Positions 35,655-44,016 of a DNA stretch of 64,000 bases are shown here, piece by piece. Position numbers and translations under genes: made by a program. A model generated the notes under the pieces. It worked only from the letters and a program-made list of their open reading frames with translations, searched no databases and had not been told where the DNA came from. Source of the DNA: Streptomyces solicavernae. Lineage in GTDB: Bacteria > Actinomycetota > Actinomycetes > Streptomycetales > Streptomycetaceae. Numbering within the stretch: the first letter of the stretch is position 1; the number at the start of each line of letters is the position of its first letter. The stretch covers positions 1 to 64,000 of the forward strand of contig NZ_JASCIR010000011.1 in assembly GCF_029968095.1 (NCBI RefSeq), given 5' to 3'.

Positions 35655-35680
35655 GCCCCGAAAGGGGCGCGGGGAACTGC
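35655..35680 (+). repeat. CCCC-GAAA-GGGG intergenic element, copy 1
   Basis: A GCCCC-GAAA-GGGGC hairpin followed by GCGGGGAACTGC, placed three bases after the SDR stop codon. This sequence is widespread in Streptomyces intergenic DNA in my experience. Position after stop codons suggests transcription termination or 3'-end protection. Confidence 0.8.
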
Positions 35681-35735
35681 CCGAACAACCACGACGCGCG
35701 CGCGCCCGGCAACGCAGGATCCCGCACCGAGTGCA

Positions 35736-35761
35736 GCCCCGAAAGGGGCGCGGGGAACTGC
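35736..35761 (+). repeat. CCCC-GAAA-GGGG intergenic element, copy 2
   Basis: Identical core to copy 1, 81 bp downstream in the same orientation, within the same 305-bp gap between the Rv3548c-like gene and hsaE. Confidence 0.8.
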
Positions 35762-35877
35762 GCGACGGCAACCCCCACCCACCCGCACCCCGCAACGGAC
35801 CAGCCCCCGGCCCCGGAAGTCGGCAACCGCCACGACCGGGGCCGAGCCATACCCCCGCACCCCCCGGAGGGACCCCT

Positions 35878-35894
35878 TTCCCGGTGAGCGGGAA
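35878..35894. promoter_or_regulatory. Palindrome TTCCC-N7-GGGAA, site 1 (hsaE operon)
   Basis: TTCCCGGTGAGCGGGAA, 64 bp upstream of the hsaE start. A TAACCT hexamer begins 31 bp downstream of the palindrome and could be the -10 box. One of four such sites, all at ring A/B promoters. Confidence 0.75.
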
Positions 35895-35957
35895 TTCGGC
35901 CTCCACCTCGGGCCGACCCCCTGCCTAACCTCCCCTGCACCCGACCCACCGCAGAGG

Positions 35958-36746
35958 ATGCGTATGCTCACCGACCACCAGAGGCAGCACGCGGCGGAGA
36001 TCCTGCGCTCCGCCGAGCGGCGTCGCGCACCGGTCGCCCCGCTGACCGAGACCTTCCCCGAGATCGACACCGAGGACGCCTACGAGATCCAGCTGATCAA
36101 CATCCGGCACCGCCTCGCGGCCGGGGCGGCGGTGCGCGGGCACAAGGTCGGCCTGTCCTCGCCGGTCATGCAGCAGATGATGGGCGTGGACGAGCCGGAC
36201 TACGGCCACCTCCTCGCCGACATGGAGCTGAGCCAGGACCGCCCCGTCCCGACAGCCGCGTACTGCCAACCCCGCGTGGAGGTCGAGGTCGGCTTCGTAC
36301 TCGGCGACGACCTGCCGGGCGAGCACTGCACCGAGGCGGACGTGCTCGCCGCCACCGAACGCGTCGTCCCCGCACTGGAGTTGATCGACAGCCGCATCCG
36401 GGACTGGCGGATCAGCATCGCCGACACCGTCGCGGACAACGCCTCCTCCGCCGGATACGTCACCGGCGAGGGCCGCGACCCCCGCGACCTCGACCTCAAG
36501 GCGGTCGAGGCCCGCCTCACCAGCGGCCGCGACCTGCTCGCGGAGGGCCGCGCCGACGCCGTGCTCGGTGACCCGGCCACCTCCGTCGCCTGGCTCGCCC
36601 GCACCGTGGCCCGCTTCGGCGTGCCCCTGAAGAAGGGGCACGTGGTGCTGCCCGGCTCGTGCACCCGGGCCGTCGACGTGGCGGCCGGACAGACGTACAC
36701 CGCCGACTTCACCGGGCTCGGCCCGGTCTCCCTCTCGTTCACCTGA
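35958..36746 (+). CDS. hsaE: HsaE, 2-hydroxyhexa-2,4-dienoate hydratase
   Basis: A 262-aa 2-keto-4-pentenoate hydratase family enzyme that hydrates the C6 dienoate released by HsaD. Signatures are [36 protein letters not shown] (metal-binding acidic residues), [10 protein letters not shown] and [10 protein letters not shown]. Another ATG 6 bp later is also possible. It leads the run hsaE-hsaG-hsaF-kshA, with 8 bp to hsaG, and has the TTCCC palindrome upstream. Confidence 0.92.
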   Translation: MRMLTDHQRQHAAEILRSAERRRAPVAPLTETFPEIDTEDAYEIQLINIRHRLAAGAAVRGHKVGLSSPVMQQMMGVDEPDYGHLLADMELSQDRPVPTAAYCQPRVEVEVGFVLGDDLPGEHCTEADVLAATERVVPALELIDSRIRDWRISIADTVADNASSAGYVTGEGRDPRDLDLKAVEARLTSGRDLLAEGRADAVLGDPATSVAWLARTVARFGVPLKKGHVVLPGSCTRAVDVAAGQTYTADFTGLGPVSLSFT

Positions 36747-36754
36747 GGTGATGC

Positions 36755-37672
36755 ATGCCCCCCTCCAGCACCCCCACGAAGCCCAAGGCGACCGCCGCCA
36801 TCGTCGGCTCCGGCAACATCGGCACCGACCTGCTCTACAAGCTGCAGCGCTCCGAACTCGTCGAACCCCGCTGGATGATCGGCGTCGACCCGGACAGCGA
36901 AGGCCTCGCCCGCGCCCGCACCGCCGGCCTCGAAGTCAGCCCCGAGGGTGTCGACTGGCTGCTCGCCCAGGACGACCTGCCCGACCTCGTCTTCGAGGCG
37001 ACCTCCGCGTACGTGCACCGCGCCAACGCCCCGCGCTACGCCGAACTCGGCATCAAGGCCATCGACTTGACGCCCGCAGCCGTCGGCCCGGCCGTCGTCC
37101 CGCCCGCCAACCTGCGCGCGCACCTCGACGCCCCCAACGTCAACATGATCACCTGCGGCGGCCAGGCCACCATCCCCATGGTCTACGCGGTCTCCCGCAT
37201 CGTGCCCGTGGCGTACGCGGAGATCGTGGCGTCGGTCGCGTCCGTGTCGGCCGGGCCCGGAACGCGCGCCAACATCGACGAGTTCACCCGCACCACCTCG
37301 CGCGGCATCGAGACCATCGGCGGAGCCGGGCGCGGCAAGGCGATCATCATCCTCAACCCCGCCGAGCCTGCGGTCATCATGCGCGACACCGTCTTCTGCG
37401 CCATCCCCGAGGACGCCGACCGCGAGGCGATCACGCAGTCCGTGAAGGAGATCGCCGAACAGGTCGCCACGTACGTACCCGGCTACCGGCTGCGCAGCGA
37501 ACCGCAGTTCGACGCCCCCCGGCCCGAGAACGGCGGCATGGCCCGCGTCGCGCTCTTCCTGGAGGTCGAGGGCGCGGGCGACTACCTGCCGCCGTACGCC
37601 GGAAACCTGGACATCATGACGGCCGCCGCCACCAAGGTCGGCGAGGAGTTCGCGAAGGGCATGCACCCATGA
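36755..37672 (+). CDS. hsaG: HsaG, acylating propionaldehyde dehydrogenase
   Basis: A 305-aa acylating aldehyde dehydrogenase that turns the aldehyde released by HsaF into an acyl-CoA (propionyl-CoA in the steroid pathway). NAD site [15 protein letters not shown], catalytic Cys in [13 protein letters not shown], and [19 protein letters not shown] segments are typical. It overlaps hsaF by an ATGA junction. HsaF and HsaG normally form a complex that channels the aldehyde. Confidence 0.93.
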   Translation: MPPSSTPTKPKATAAIVGSGNIGTDLLYKLQRSELVEPRWMIGVDPDSEGLARARTAGLEVSPEGVDWLLAQDDLPDLVFEATSAYVHRANAPRYAELGIKAIDLTPAAVGPAVVPPANLRAHLDAPNVNMITCGGQATIPMVYAVSRIVPVAYAEIVASVASVSAGPGTRANIDEFTRTTSRGIETIGGAGRGKAIIILNPAEPAVIMRDTVFCAIPEDADREAITQSVKEIAEQVATYVPGYRLRSEPQFDAPRPENGGMARVALFLEVEGAGDYLPPYAGNLDIMTAAATKVGEEFAKGMHP

Positions 37673-38703
37673 CGATCACTTCCCGCTACTCGGACACCCT
37701 CGACATCCGCATCACCGACTCCTCGCTGCGCGACGGCTCGCACGCCAAGCGGCACCAGTTCACCGGCGAGGACGTACGCAACGTCGTCGCCGCCCTCGAC
37801 GACGCAGGCGTCCCCGTGATCGAGGTGACGCACGGCGACGGGCTCGGCGGCTCCTCCTTCAACTACGGCTTCTCGAAGACCCCCGAGCAGGAGCTCATCA
37901 GGATCGCCGTGGACACCGCACGGCAGGCGAAGATCGCCTTCCTGATGCTGCCGGGGCTCGGCGTGAAGGACGACATCCGGGCCGCGCACGCCAACGGCGC
38001 GAGCGTCTGCCGGATCGCCACCCACTGCACCGAGGCCGACGTCGCCGTCCAGCACTTCGGCCTGGCACGGGAGATGGGCCTGGAGACCGTCGGCTTCCTG
38101 ATGATGGCCCACTCCACCACCCCCGAGAAGCTGGCCGCGCAGGGCCGCATCATGGCCGACGCGGGCTGCCAGTGCGTGTACGTGGTCGATTCGGCCGGCG
38201 CCATGGTCATGGACGACGTGACCGATCGAGCGGCCGCCCTCAAGGCCGAGTTGGGCGACGACGCGCAGATCGGCTTCCACGGGCACGAGAACCTCGCCCT
38301 CGGCACCGGCAACTCCATCGCCGCCGTCAAGGCGGGCGCCCTGCAGATCGACGGCTCCACCCGCCGCCTCGGAGCGGGCGCCGGGAACACCGCCGTCGAG
38401 GCGCTGGTCGCGGTCTGCGCCAAGATGGGCATCCGCACCGGCATCGACGTACTGAAGATCATCGACGCGGCCGAGGACGTGGTCCGGCCGGTGATGGACG
38501 AGGAGTGCCGGCTCGACCGCATGGCCCTCCTGATGGGGCATGCCGGGGTCTACTCCAGCTTCCTCAAGCACGCCTACCGGCAGGCCGAGCGCTACGGCGT
38601 CCCGGGCGCCGAGATCCTCCTCGCGGCGGGCGAGCGGCGCCTCGTCGGCGGCCAGGAGGACCAGCTCATCGACATCGCCGTCGAACTCGCCGCACGGAAC
38701 TGA
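37669..38703 (+). CDS. hsaF: HsaF, 4-hydroxy-2-oxohexanoate aldolase
   Basis: A 344-aa HMGL-like TIM-barrel aldolase that splits 4-hydroxy-2-oxohexanoate to pyruvate and propionaldehyde. The metal and substrate motif [14 protein letters not shown] is at the start, [17 protein letters not shown] contains the metal-binding HGH, and a communication-domain C-terminus follows ([16 protein letters not shown]). It is the partner of HsaG with overlapping genes. The 75-bp gap to kshA is filled by 7-bp repeats. Confidence 0.94.
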   Translation: MTITSRYSDTLDIRITDSSLRDGSHAKRHQFTGEDVRNVVAALDDAGVPVIEVTHGDGLGGSSFNYGFSKTPEQELIRIAVDTARQAKIAFLMLPGLGVKDDIRAAHANGASVCRIATHCTEADVAVQHFGLAREMGLETVGFLMMAHSTTPEKLAAQGRIMADAGCQCVYVVDSAGAMVMDDVTDRAAALKAELGDDAQIGFHGHENLALGTGNSIAAVKAGALQIDGSTRRLGAGAGNTAVEALVAVCAKMGIRTGIDVLKIIDAAEDVVRPVMDEECRLDRMALLMGHAGVYSSFLKHAYRQAERYGVPGAEILLAAGERRLVGGQEDQLIDIAVELAARN

Positions 38704-38760
38704 GCACTGAGCACTGAGCACTGAGCACACAGCACCGAGCACCCAGCACCGAGCACTGAG
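38702..38760. repeat. 7-bp tandem repeat GAGCACT between hsaF and kshA
   Basis: TGAGCACT/GAGCACC-type units repeat about seven to eight times directly after the hsaF stop. Several contain TGA, so all frames are closed before kshA. Confidence 0.8.
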
Positions 38761-38778
38761 CCGAAACCGGAGGACGAG

Positions 38779-39957
38779 ATGACTGCTCTCAACGAAGAGG
38801 TCCGGGTCATCGACGCGGGCAGGCCGCCGACGCGCTTCGCCCGCGGCTGGCACTGTCTCGGCCTTGCGAGAAGCTTCAAGGACGGACAGCCGCACGAGAT
38901 CGAAGCGTTCGGCACCAGACTCGTGGTCTTCCAGGGCCAGGACGACGGCGAGCTGCACGTCCTGAACGCCTACTGCCCCCACATGGGCGGCAACCTCGCC
39001 CACGGCAGCGTCAAGGGCGACGCGGTGGCCTGCCCGTTCCACGACTGGCGCTGGTCGGGCAACGGCCGCTGCACCGGCATCCCGTACGCCCGCCGCGTAC
39101 CCCCGCGCGCCCGCACCCGCAGCTGGCTCACCCTGGAACGCAACAAGCAGCTGTTCGTCTGGCACGACCCCGAGGGCAAGCCGCCGCCGGACACGGTCAC
39201 CATCCCCGAGATCCCCGGCGTCCACGGCCCAAAGGCGGGGGAGTGGAGCGACTGGACCTGGAAGACGCTCCGCGTCGAGGGCTCCAACTGCCGTGAGATC
39301 GTCGACAACATCGTCGACATGGCGCACTTCTTCTACGTGCACTACTCGTTCCCCGAGTACTTCAAGAACGTCTTCGAGGGGCACATCGCCACCCAGTACA
39401 TGGAGTCCAGCCCGCGCGGCGACATGGACCTGGGCACGCTCAGCGCGGGCGGCCTGCGCTCGGACGCCTCGTACTACGGGCCCTCGTACATGATCGACTA
39501 CCTCTACAGCGACATCGGCGGCGGCACCGAGATGGAGATCGTCCTGATCAACTGCCACTACCCGATCGACGAGAACAGCTTCCTGCTCCAGTACGGCGCG
39601 ATCGTCAGGCAGCTGCCCGGCATGACGCGGGAGCAGGCCGAGGAGGCCGCCGCGCAGACCGCGGAGGGCGCGGCCGCGGGCTTCGAGCAGGACGTGGAGA
39701 TCTGGAAGAACAAGACCCGCATCGACAACCCCCTCCTCACCGAGGAGGACGGCCCGGTCTACCAACTCCGGCGCTGGTACGAGCAGTTCTACGTCGACAC
39801 CGCCGACGTGAAGGACGAGATGACGCGGCGCTTCGAGTTCGAGATCGACACCGAGCGGGCCAACCAGGCCTGGCGAGCCGAGGTCGCCGCGAACCTCGCC
39901 CAGCGCGAGGCCCAGCGCGAGGCCCAGCGGGCGGCGGCGCCGGGGACCGGGGCCTGA
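38779..39957 (+). CDS. kshA: KshA, 3-ketosteroid 9-alpha-hydroxylase oxygenase
   Basis: Rieske non-haem iron oxygenase of 392 aa that 9-alpha-hydroxylates androsta(di)ene-diones and so opens ring B after KstD action. Rieske ligands: C66-x-H68 (AYCPHMGG) and C85-x2-H88 (CPFHDW). Mononuclear iron site: N177, D180, H183 and H188 in DNIVDMAHFFYVHYSFPEYF, the sequence typical of KshA. The C-terminal 15 residues are repeats of QREA. It is followed by a 75-aa gene and the reductase kshB in one operon. Confidence 0.95.
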   Translation: MTALNEEVRVIDAGRPPTRFARGWHCLGLARSFKDGQPHEIEAFGTRLVVFQGQDDGELHVLNAYCPHMGGNLAHGSVKGDAVACPFHDWRWSGNGRCTGIPYARRVPPRARTRSWLTLERNKQLFVWHDPEGKPPPDTVTIPEIPGVHGPKAGEWSDWTWKTLRVEGSNCREIVDNIVDMAHFFYVHYSFPEYFKNVFEGHIATQYMESSPRGDMDLGTLSAGGLRSDASYYGPSYMIDYLYSDIGGGTEMEIVLINCHYPIDENSFLLQYGAIVRQLPGMTREQAEEAAAQTAEGAAAGFEQDVEIWKNKTRIDNPLLTEEDGPVYQLRRWYEQFYVDTADVKDEMTRRFEFEIDTERANQAWRAEVAANLAQREAQREAQRAAAPGTGA

Positions 39958-39958
39958 C

Positions 39959-40186
39959 ATGCGGCCCGTGGAGTGCCTGACCTGCGGAAACCAGGTCCTG
40001 TGCGAGAAGTTCAGCCCGGCCCACACCTCCGTGCAGTGGACCGCGGACGCGGCCGTGGCCTGCGCCGAGTTCCGGGCCCGGGTCGCCGAGGGCGCGCACA
40101 GCGCCCGCATCCGGACCTGCCGGGAACTGCGGAACAGCATCGAACAGGCCGTGGCGGAAGGGGAGTTGGAGGTCGCGGATGTCTGA
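39959..40186 (+). CDS. Small Cys-containing protein between kshA and kshB
   Basis: A 75-aa protein starting 1 bp after the kshA stop and overlapping the kshB start by 8 bp. It carries CLTCGNQVLC near the N-terminus (C6, C9, C15) and two further cysteines (C36, C54). HTSVQWT and RTCRELR are other prominent segments. I recognise no named family. The tight coupling with both KshA components suggests a role in their function, for example in Fe-S handling, but that is inference. Codon use is as in its neighbours. Confidence 0.75.
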   Translation: MRPVECLTCGNQVLCEKFSPAHTSVQWTADAAVACAEFRARVAEGAHSARIRTCRELRNSIEQAVAEGELEVADV

Positions 40187-41255
40187 GCCCGCGAGTGCCG
40201 CTCAGCCTGCCGCCGATGTGCCCTCGCCCCGGCTGCGGGTCCGTGTCGCCGAGGTCGTCGCCGAGACCGCGGACACGCACTCCCTGGTCCTCGAACCGGC
40301 CCCGGAGGACACCGGCCGCTTCGCCTACCGGCCGGGCCAGTTCCTCACCCTGCGGCTGCCCGGCGCGGACGGCCGGCCCGCGGCCCGCTGCTACTCGCTG
40401 TCCAGTTCGCCGCACACCGGCGAGCCGATGAAGGTCACCGTGAAGCGCGTCCCGGGCGGCCGGTGCTCCAACTGGGTGTGCGACCGGGTCGGTCCGGGCG
40501 ACGAGATCGAGGTGCTGGCCCCGGCCGGCACCTTCACCCCGGACACGCTCGACGACGACCTGCTGCTCGTCGCGGGCGGCAGCGGCATCACCCCGGTCCT
40601 GTCGATCGCCAAGTCCGCCCTCGCGCGGGGCCACGGCCGGGTGACGCTCCTGTACGCCAACCGCGACGACGCCTCCGTCGTCTTCCGCGACGAACTGTGG
40701 GGCCTCACCGAGCAGTACCCGGACCGGCTCGTGATGATCCACTGGCTGGAGACGCTGCTCGGCCTGCCCGACCTGGCCCGGCTGTCCGCCGCCCTCGCGC
40801 CGTACGCCGGGCGGGACGCCTTCCTCTGCGGACCCGCGCCGCTGATGGACGCGGCGGAACAGGCGCTGCGGGCGGCAGGCACCCCGGCCGCCCGCGTCCA
40901 CCGGGAACGGTTCTTCTCGCTGAGCGGCGACGTCTTCGACACCCCGGCACCGGCCGCCGTCGTCGCCGACCCGGCCGCCGCGGTCCGTACCGCGCACGTC
41001 GCACTCGACGACGAGACCCACACCGTCGACTGGCCGTCCGGGCAGCCACTCCTCGACGCCCTGCTCGCCGCCGGCGTCGACGCCCCGTACTCGTGCCGCG
41101 AGGGCGCCTGCGCGGCCTGCGCCTGCCGGGTGGTGGGCGGCGAGGTGAAGCTGCTGCGCAACGAGGTCCTGGACGAGGAGGACCTCGCCGACGGCTACGT
41201 CCTGGCCTGCCAGGCGCTGCCGCTCACCGACCGGGTGGAGGTCACGTACTCCTGA
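40179..41255 (+). CDS. kshB: KshB, 3-ketosteroid 9-alpha-hydroxylase reductase
   Basis: A 358-aa NADH:ferredoxin-type reductase that feeds electrons to KshA. FAD domain with RPGQFLTL and RCYSLSS (70-76), NAD domain with GGSGITPVLSI, and a C-terminal plant-type 2Fe-2S domain with C306, C311, C314 and C344 (PYSCREGACAACACRV). Domain order FAD-NAD-2Fe2S matches KshB. It ends the hsaE-kshB operon before a strong hairpin. Confidence 0.94.
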   Translation: MSEPASAAQPAADVPSPRLRVRVAEVVAETADTHSLVLEPAPEDTGRFAYRPGQFLTLRLPGADGRPAARCYSLSSSPHTGEPMKVTVKRVPGGRCSNWVCDRVGPGDEIEVLAPAGTFTPDTLDDDLLLVAGGSGITPVLSIAKSALARGHGRVTLLYANRDDASVVFRDELWGLTEQYPDRLVMIHWLETLLGLPDLARLSAALAPYAGRDAFLCGPAPLMDAAEQALRAAGTPAARVHRERFFSLSGDVFDTPAPAAVVADPAAAVRTAHVALDDETHTVDWPSGQPLLDALLAAGVDAPYSCREGACAACACRVVGGEVKLLRNEVLDEEDLADGYVLACQALPLTDRVEVTYS

Positions 41256-41273
41256 GGCCCCGACCGCACGGCG

Positions 41274-41306
41274 AAGGGGGTGGACCCGCGCGGTCCACCC
41301 CCTTCC
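41274..41306. terminator. Bidirectional terminator after kshB
   Basis: A perfect 14-bp stem, GAAGGGGGTGGACC at 41274-41287 and its complement at 41293-41306, with a CGCGC loop. It separates the convergent kshB and SDR genes. It is the strongest hairpin noted in the cluster. Confidence 0.9.
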
Positions 41307-41323
41307 TCAGGCCCGCGCCCCGC

Positions 41324-42061
41324 TCACTGGCTGGTGTACCCGCCGTCCACCACGAACTCCGCCCCCGTCGAGTAACTCGCCTCGTCCGACAGGAGATACA
41401 GCACCATGTTCGCCACCTCGGCGGGCTGCGCCTCGCGCCGGATCGGCTGCTGCCGCGCCTTCTCGTGCGAGCGCTCCGAGTCGGCCGTCATCGGCGTGGC
41501 CACGATGCCGGGGTGCACCGAGTTGACGCGGATGTTGTACGGGGCGAACTCCTGCGCCGCCGCCTTCGTCATGCCGCGCACCGCCCACTTGGACGCCGTG
41601 TAGCTGAGGATGTGGGAGAAGGCGACGATCCCGCAGACCGACGAGATGTTGACGACGGAGCCGCCGCCCGCGGCCCGCATCGAGGGCAGCACCGCCTTCA
41701 TGCCGAGGAAGACGCCGATCTCGTTGACGTCGATCACCCGCCGGTAGTCGGCCTCCGTCAGGTCCTCGATGGCGCAGCGGTGCACGAGGCCGGCGTTGTT
41801 CACCAGCCCGGTGACGGAGCCGAACGCCCCCTCCGTACGGGCTACGGCCGCCTTCCACGCCGCCTCGGACGACACGTCCAACTCCACGAACAGCGCCTGC
41901 TCCGGACCGAGTTCGGCCGCAAGCGCCTCGCCCTCCGGTACGAGGACATCGCCGATCACCACCTTCGCGCCCTCCGCGACGAGCCGCCGCACATGCGCCT
42001 CGCCCAGGCCGCGCGCGCCGCCCGTCACGACGACCACCTTGCCGTCCGTCCTGCCGCTCAT
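41324..42061 (-). CDS. SDR, hydroxysteroid-dehydrogenase-like
   Basis: A 245-aa classical SDR resembling 3-alpha(20-beta)-hydroxysteroid dehydrogenases: TGGARGLGEAHVRRL, NNAGLVHR, catalytic YTASKWAVRGMTK, and SVHPGIVATPMT with TGAEFVVDGGYTSQ at the end. GGAGG precedes the start. It is divergent from another such SDR across the TTCCC palindrome site 2, so the two are probably coregulated. A role in oxidising steroid hydroxyls (for example C3, C17 or C20) is inferred from family and place. Confidence 0.85.
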   Translation of the reverse strand: MSGRTDGKVVVVTGGARGLGEAHVRRLVAEGAKVVIGDVLVPEGEALAAELGPEQALFVELDVSSEAAWKAAVARTEGAFGSVTGLVNNAGLVHRCAIEDLTEADYRRVIDVNEIGVFLGMKAVLPSMRAAGGGSVVNISSVCGIVAFSHILSYTASKWAVRGMTKAAAQEFAPYNIRVNSVHPGIVATPMTADSERSHEKARQQPIRREAQPAEVANMVLYLLSDEASYSTGAEFVVDGGYTSQ

Positions 42062-42137
42062 CCGGGGACCTCCATGAGCCGATGGATGCCAGTCGCCGCG
42101 ATGCTCGCAGCGGGGCCGGGCCGGTGGCTCGCGGTGC

Positions 42138-42154
42138 TTCCCACTCACCGGGAA
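42138..42154. promoter_or_regulatory. Palindrome TTCCC-N7-GGGAA, site 2 (divergent SDRs)
   Basis: TTCCCACTCACCGGGAA lies between two divergent SDR genes, 76 bp from the left start and 169 bp from the right one. Same consensus as the sites before hsaE, kstD and hsaA. Confidence 0.75.
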
Positions 42155-42235
42155 AGCGCACTGCCGCGTACGCGCCCGCGCGGGCAGGCTCGACGGGAGC
42201 GCCCCGCGCCGCCGGGGCCGCCCCGCCCTGTTCGA

Positions 42236-42299
42236 CCGACGACAACTTTCACCGACGACAACTTTCACCGACGACAACTTCACCGACGACAACTTCGAC
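42236..42299. repeat. 16-bp tandem repeat upstream of SDR gene
   Basis: CGACGACAACTTTCAC-type units repeat four times (two full, then versions shortened by one base), ending just before the ribosome site (AGGAGG) of the SDR gene at 42324. Confidence 0.8.
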
Positions 42300-42323
42300 C
42301 GACCACAGCCAGGAGGACCCCCG

Positions 42324-43088
42324 ATGTCCGTCGATCTGACCGGAAAGGTCGCCCTCGTCACCGGCGCCGCCCGTGGCATGGGCGCGGCCGAGGCCCGCCT
42401 GTTCGCCGCCTGCGGGGCGAAGGTGGTCCTCACCGACGTCCTGGCGGCCGAGGGCCGCGAGACGGCCGCCTCGATCGGTCCGGCAGCCCGGTTCGTACGC
42501 CACGACGTCACCGACGAGAAGGACTGGGCGCGGGCCGTCGCCACCGCCGTCGACGGCTTCGGCGGTCTCGACGTCCTCGTCAACAACGCCGCGATCTACA
42601 GCACTTCCCCCCTCGTCGACGAGGACCCGGCCCGCTTCGAGGCACTGCTGCGCGTCGACCTGTTCGGCCCGTTCCTCGGCATCCGCGCCGCCGCCGCTGC
42701 CCTGCGCGCGAGCGGCAGCGGCTCCGTCGTGAACATCTCCTCGCAGGCCGGCCTGCAGGGCATCTGGGGGCACGGCGCGTACGGGGCCGCCAAGTGGGGG
42801 CTGCGCGGCCTCACGAAGACCGCGGCACTCGAACTCGGCCCCGACGGCATCCGCGTCAACTCCGTCCACCCGGGCGCCGTCGACACGGCCATGACCGCCC
42901 ACCTGGGCACCAAGGACCACCCGGCCGCGCCCCTCGGCCGCGTCGCCGACCCCGAGGAGGTCGCCCGCGTCGTCGCGTTCCTCGCGTCCGACGACGCGTC
43001 CTACCTCTCCGGTGCCGAACTCGCCGTCGACGGCGGCGCTTCGGCGGGCCGCATGCCGGTGTTCCCGCAGCGGGGGGCCGAGGCATGA
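42324..43088 (+). CDS. SDR, 3-alpha/20-beta-HSD-like
   Basis: A 254-aa SDR close in type to the Streptomyces 3-alpha,20-beta-hydroxysteroid dehydrogenase: VDLTGKVALVTGAARGMGAA, LVNNAAIY, SSQAGLQGIWGHGAYGAAKWGLRGLTKTAA (catalytic Tyr-Lys) and SVHPGAVDTAMT. It precedes and overlaps (ATGA) an esterase gene. Together with the Baeyer-Villiger enzyme these could oxidise C20 or C17 alcohols of progesterone-type steroids. Confidence 0.87.
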   Translation: MSVDLTGKVALVTGAARGMGAAEARLFAACGAKVVLTDVLAAEGRETAASIGPAARFVRHDVTDEKDWARAVATAVDGFGGLDVLVNNAAIYSTSPLVDEDPARFEALLRVDLFGPFLGIRAAAAALRASGSGSVVNISSQAGLQGIWGHGAYGAAKWGLRGLTKTAALELGPDGIRVNSVHPGAVDTAMTAHLGTKDHPAAPLGRVADPEEVARVVAFLASDDASYLSGAELAVDGGASAGRMPVFPQRGAEA

Positions 43089-44014
43089 GCGGGCCCGCCC
43101 CCGAGGTCCGGGCGGTCATCGACCTCGCCACCGCCAACTTTCCGCCGCTCGGCACGGAGATGACGGACATCGCCGAGGTGCGCGCGTTCTTCGCCGCCCG
43201 GCCCGGGCCCGCCGTCGCCCCGCTGCCCGTCGCCCACGTCACGGACACGGACGCCGACGGCGTGCCCGTACGCGTCTATGACCCCGGCATCGAGCAGGAC
43301 GCACCGGTGGTGCTCTTCCTGCACGGCGGCGGATTCGTGCTCTGCGACCTCGACAGCCACGACGGCTTCTGCCGCGCCATGGCCGACGCCACGGAGGCCG
43401 TCGTCGTCTCCGTCGACTACCGCCGCGCGCCCGAGCACCCCTTCCCGGCGGCCCCCGAGGACGCGTACACGGCCCTGCTGTGGGCGGCGAAGACGTACCC
43501 GCGCAGGCGGATCGCGGTCGCGGGGGACAGCGCGGGCGCCAACCTCGCCGCCGTCCTCACCCTGCTCGCCCACGACCGGGGCGGACCGGAGATCGCCTTC
43601 CAGGCGCTGTACTACCCGATGCTCGACCCCACCCGCTCCGGCGCCTCGCACCGGGACAACGCACAGGGCTGGTTCCTCACCGCCGACCATGTGCGCTGGT
43701 ACTGGCAGCAGTACCTGACGTCCGGCGAGGACGCGGCCGACCCGTACGCGGCACCGCTGCGCCGCACCGGCCTCTGCGGACTCCCCCCGGCTCACCTCGT
43801 CACCGCCGGACTCGACCCGCTGCGCGACGACGGCGAGCGCTATGCGGCCGCGCTCACCGCCGCCGGGGTGCCGGTCCGGCTCGGGCGGTACGACGGGATG
43901 TTCCACGGCTTCCTGACCATGGCACCGCACCTGCCGGAGGCCGCCGCCGCCCGCGCGAGCGCGTTCACCGCGCTGCGAACGGCGCTCGTCGGCCGCCGCG
44001 ACGCCGCCACGTAG
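43085..44014 (+). CDS. HSL-family esterase
   Basis: A 309-aa hormone-sensitive-lipase-type carboxylesterase with the oxyanion motif LHGGGFVLCD, SVDYRRAPEHPFPAA, nucleophile GDSAGAN, the Asp in GLDPLRDDGE and His in FHGF. Start overlaps the SDR stop. It is convergent with a Baeyer-Villiger monooxygenase gene 2 bp away. In progesterone catabolism such a pair forms and hydrolyses testosterone acetate, which fits this neighbourhood, although promiscuous esterases are common. Confidence 0.88.
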   Translation: MSGPAPEVRAVIDLATANFPPLGTEMTDIAEVRAFFAARPGPAVAPLPVAHVTDTDADGVPVRVYDPGIEQDAPVVLFLHGGGFVLCDLDSHDGFCRAMADATEAVVVSVDYRRAPEHPFPAAPEDAYTALLWAAKTYPRRRIAVAGDSAGANLAAVLTLLAHDRGGPEIAFQALYYPMLDPTRSGASHRDNAQGWFLTADHVRWYWQQYLTSGEDAADPYAAPLRRTGLCGLPPAHLVTAGLDPLRDDGERYAAALTAAGVPVRLGRYDGMFHGFLTMAPHLPEAAAARASAFTALRTALVGRRDAAT

Positions 44015-44016
44015 GA

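Noticed and set aside
35653..35957. A gene in the 305-bp gap before hsaE
   Set aside because: Frames are Pro/Arg-rich and are explained by two copies of the hairpin element and the palindrome promoter.
37582..40140. An 852-codon minus-strand frame opposite hsaF and kshA
   Set aside because: It is the antisense shadow of two clearly recognised enzymes and crosses the 7-bp repeat gap.
40463..44014. A single open frame of about 1180 codons across kshB, two SDR genes and the esterase
   Set aside because: Only its last 309 codons are a real protein (esterase). The rest is an Arg/Pro-rich shadow of kshB and SDR genes, kept open by high GC.
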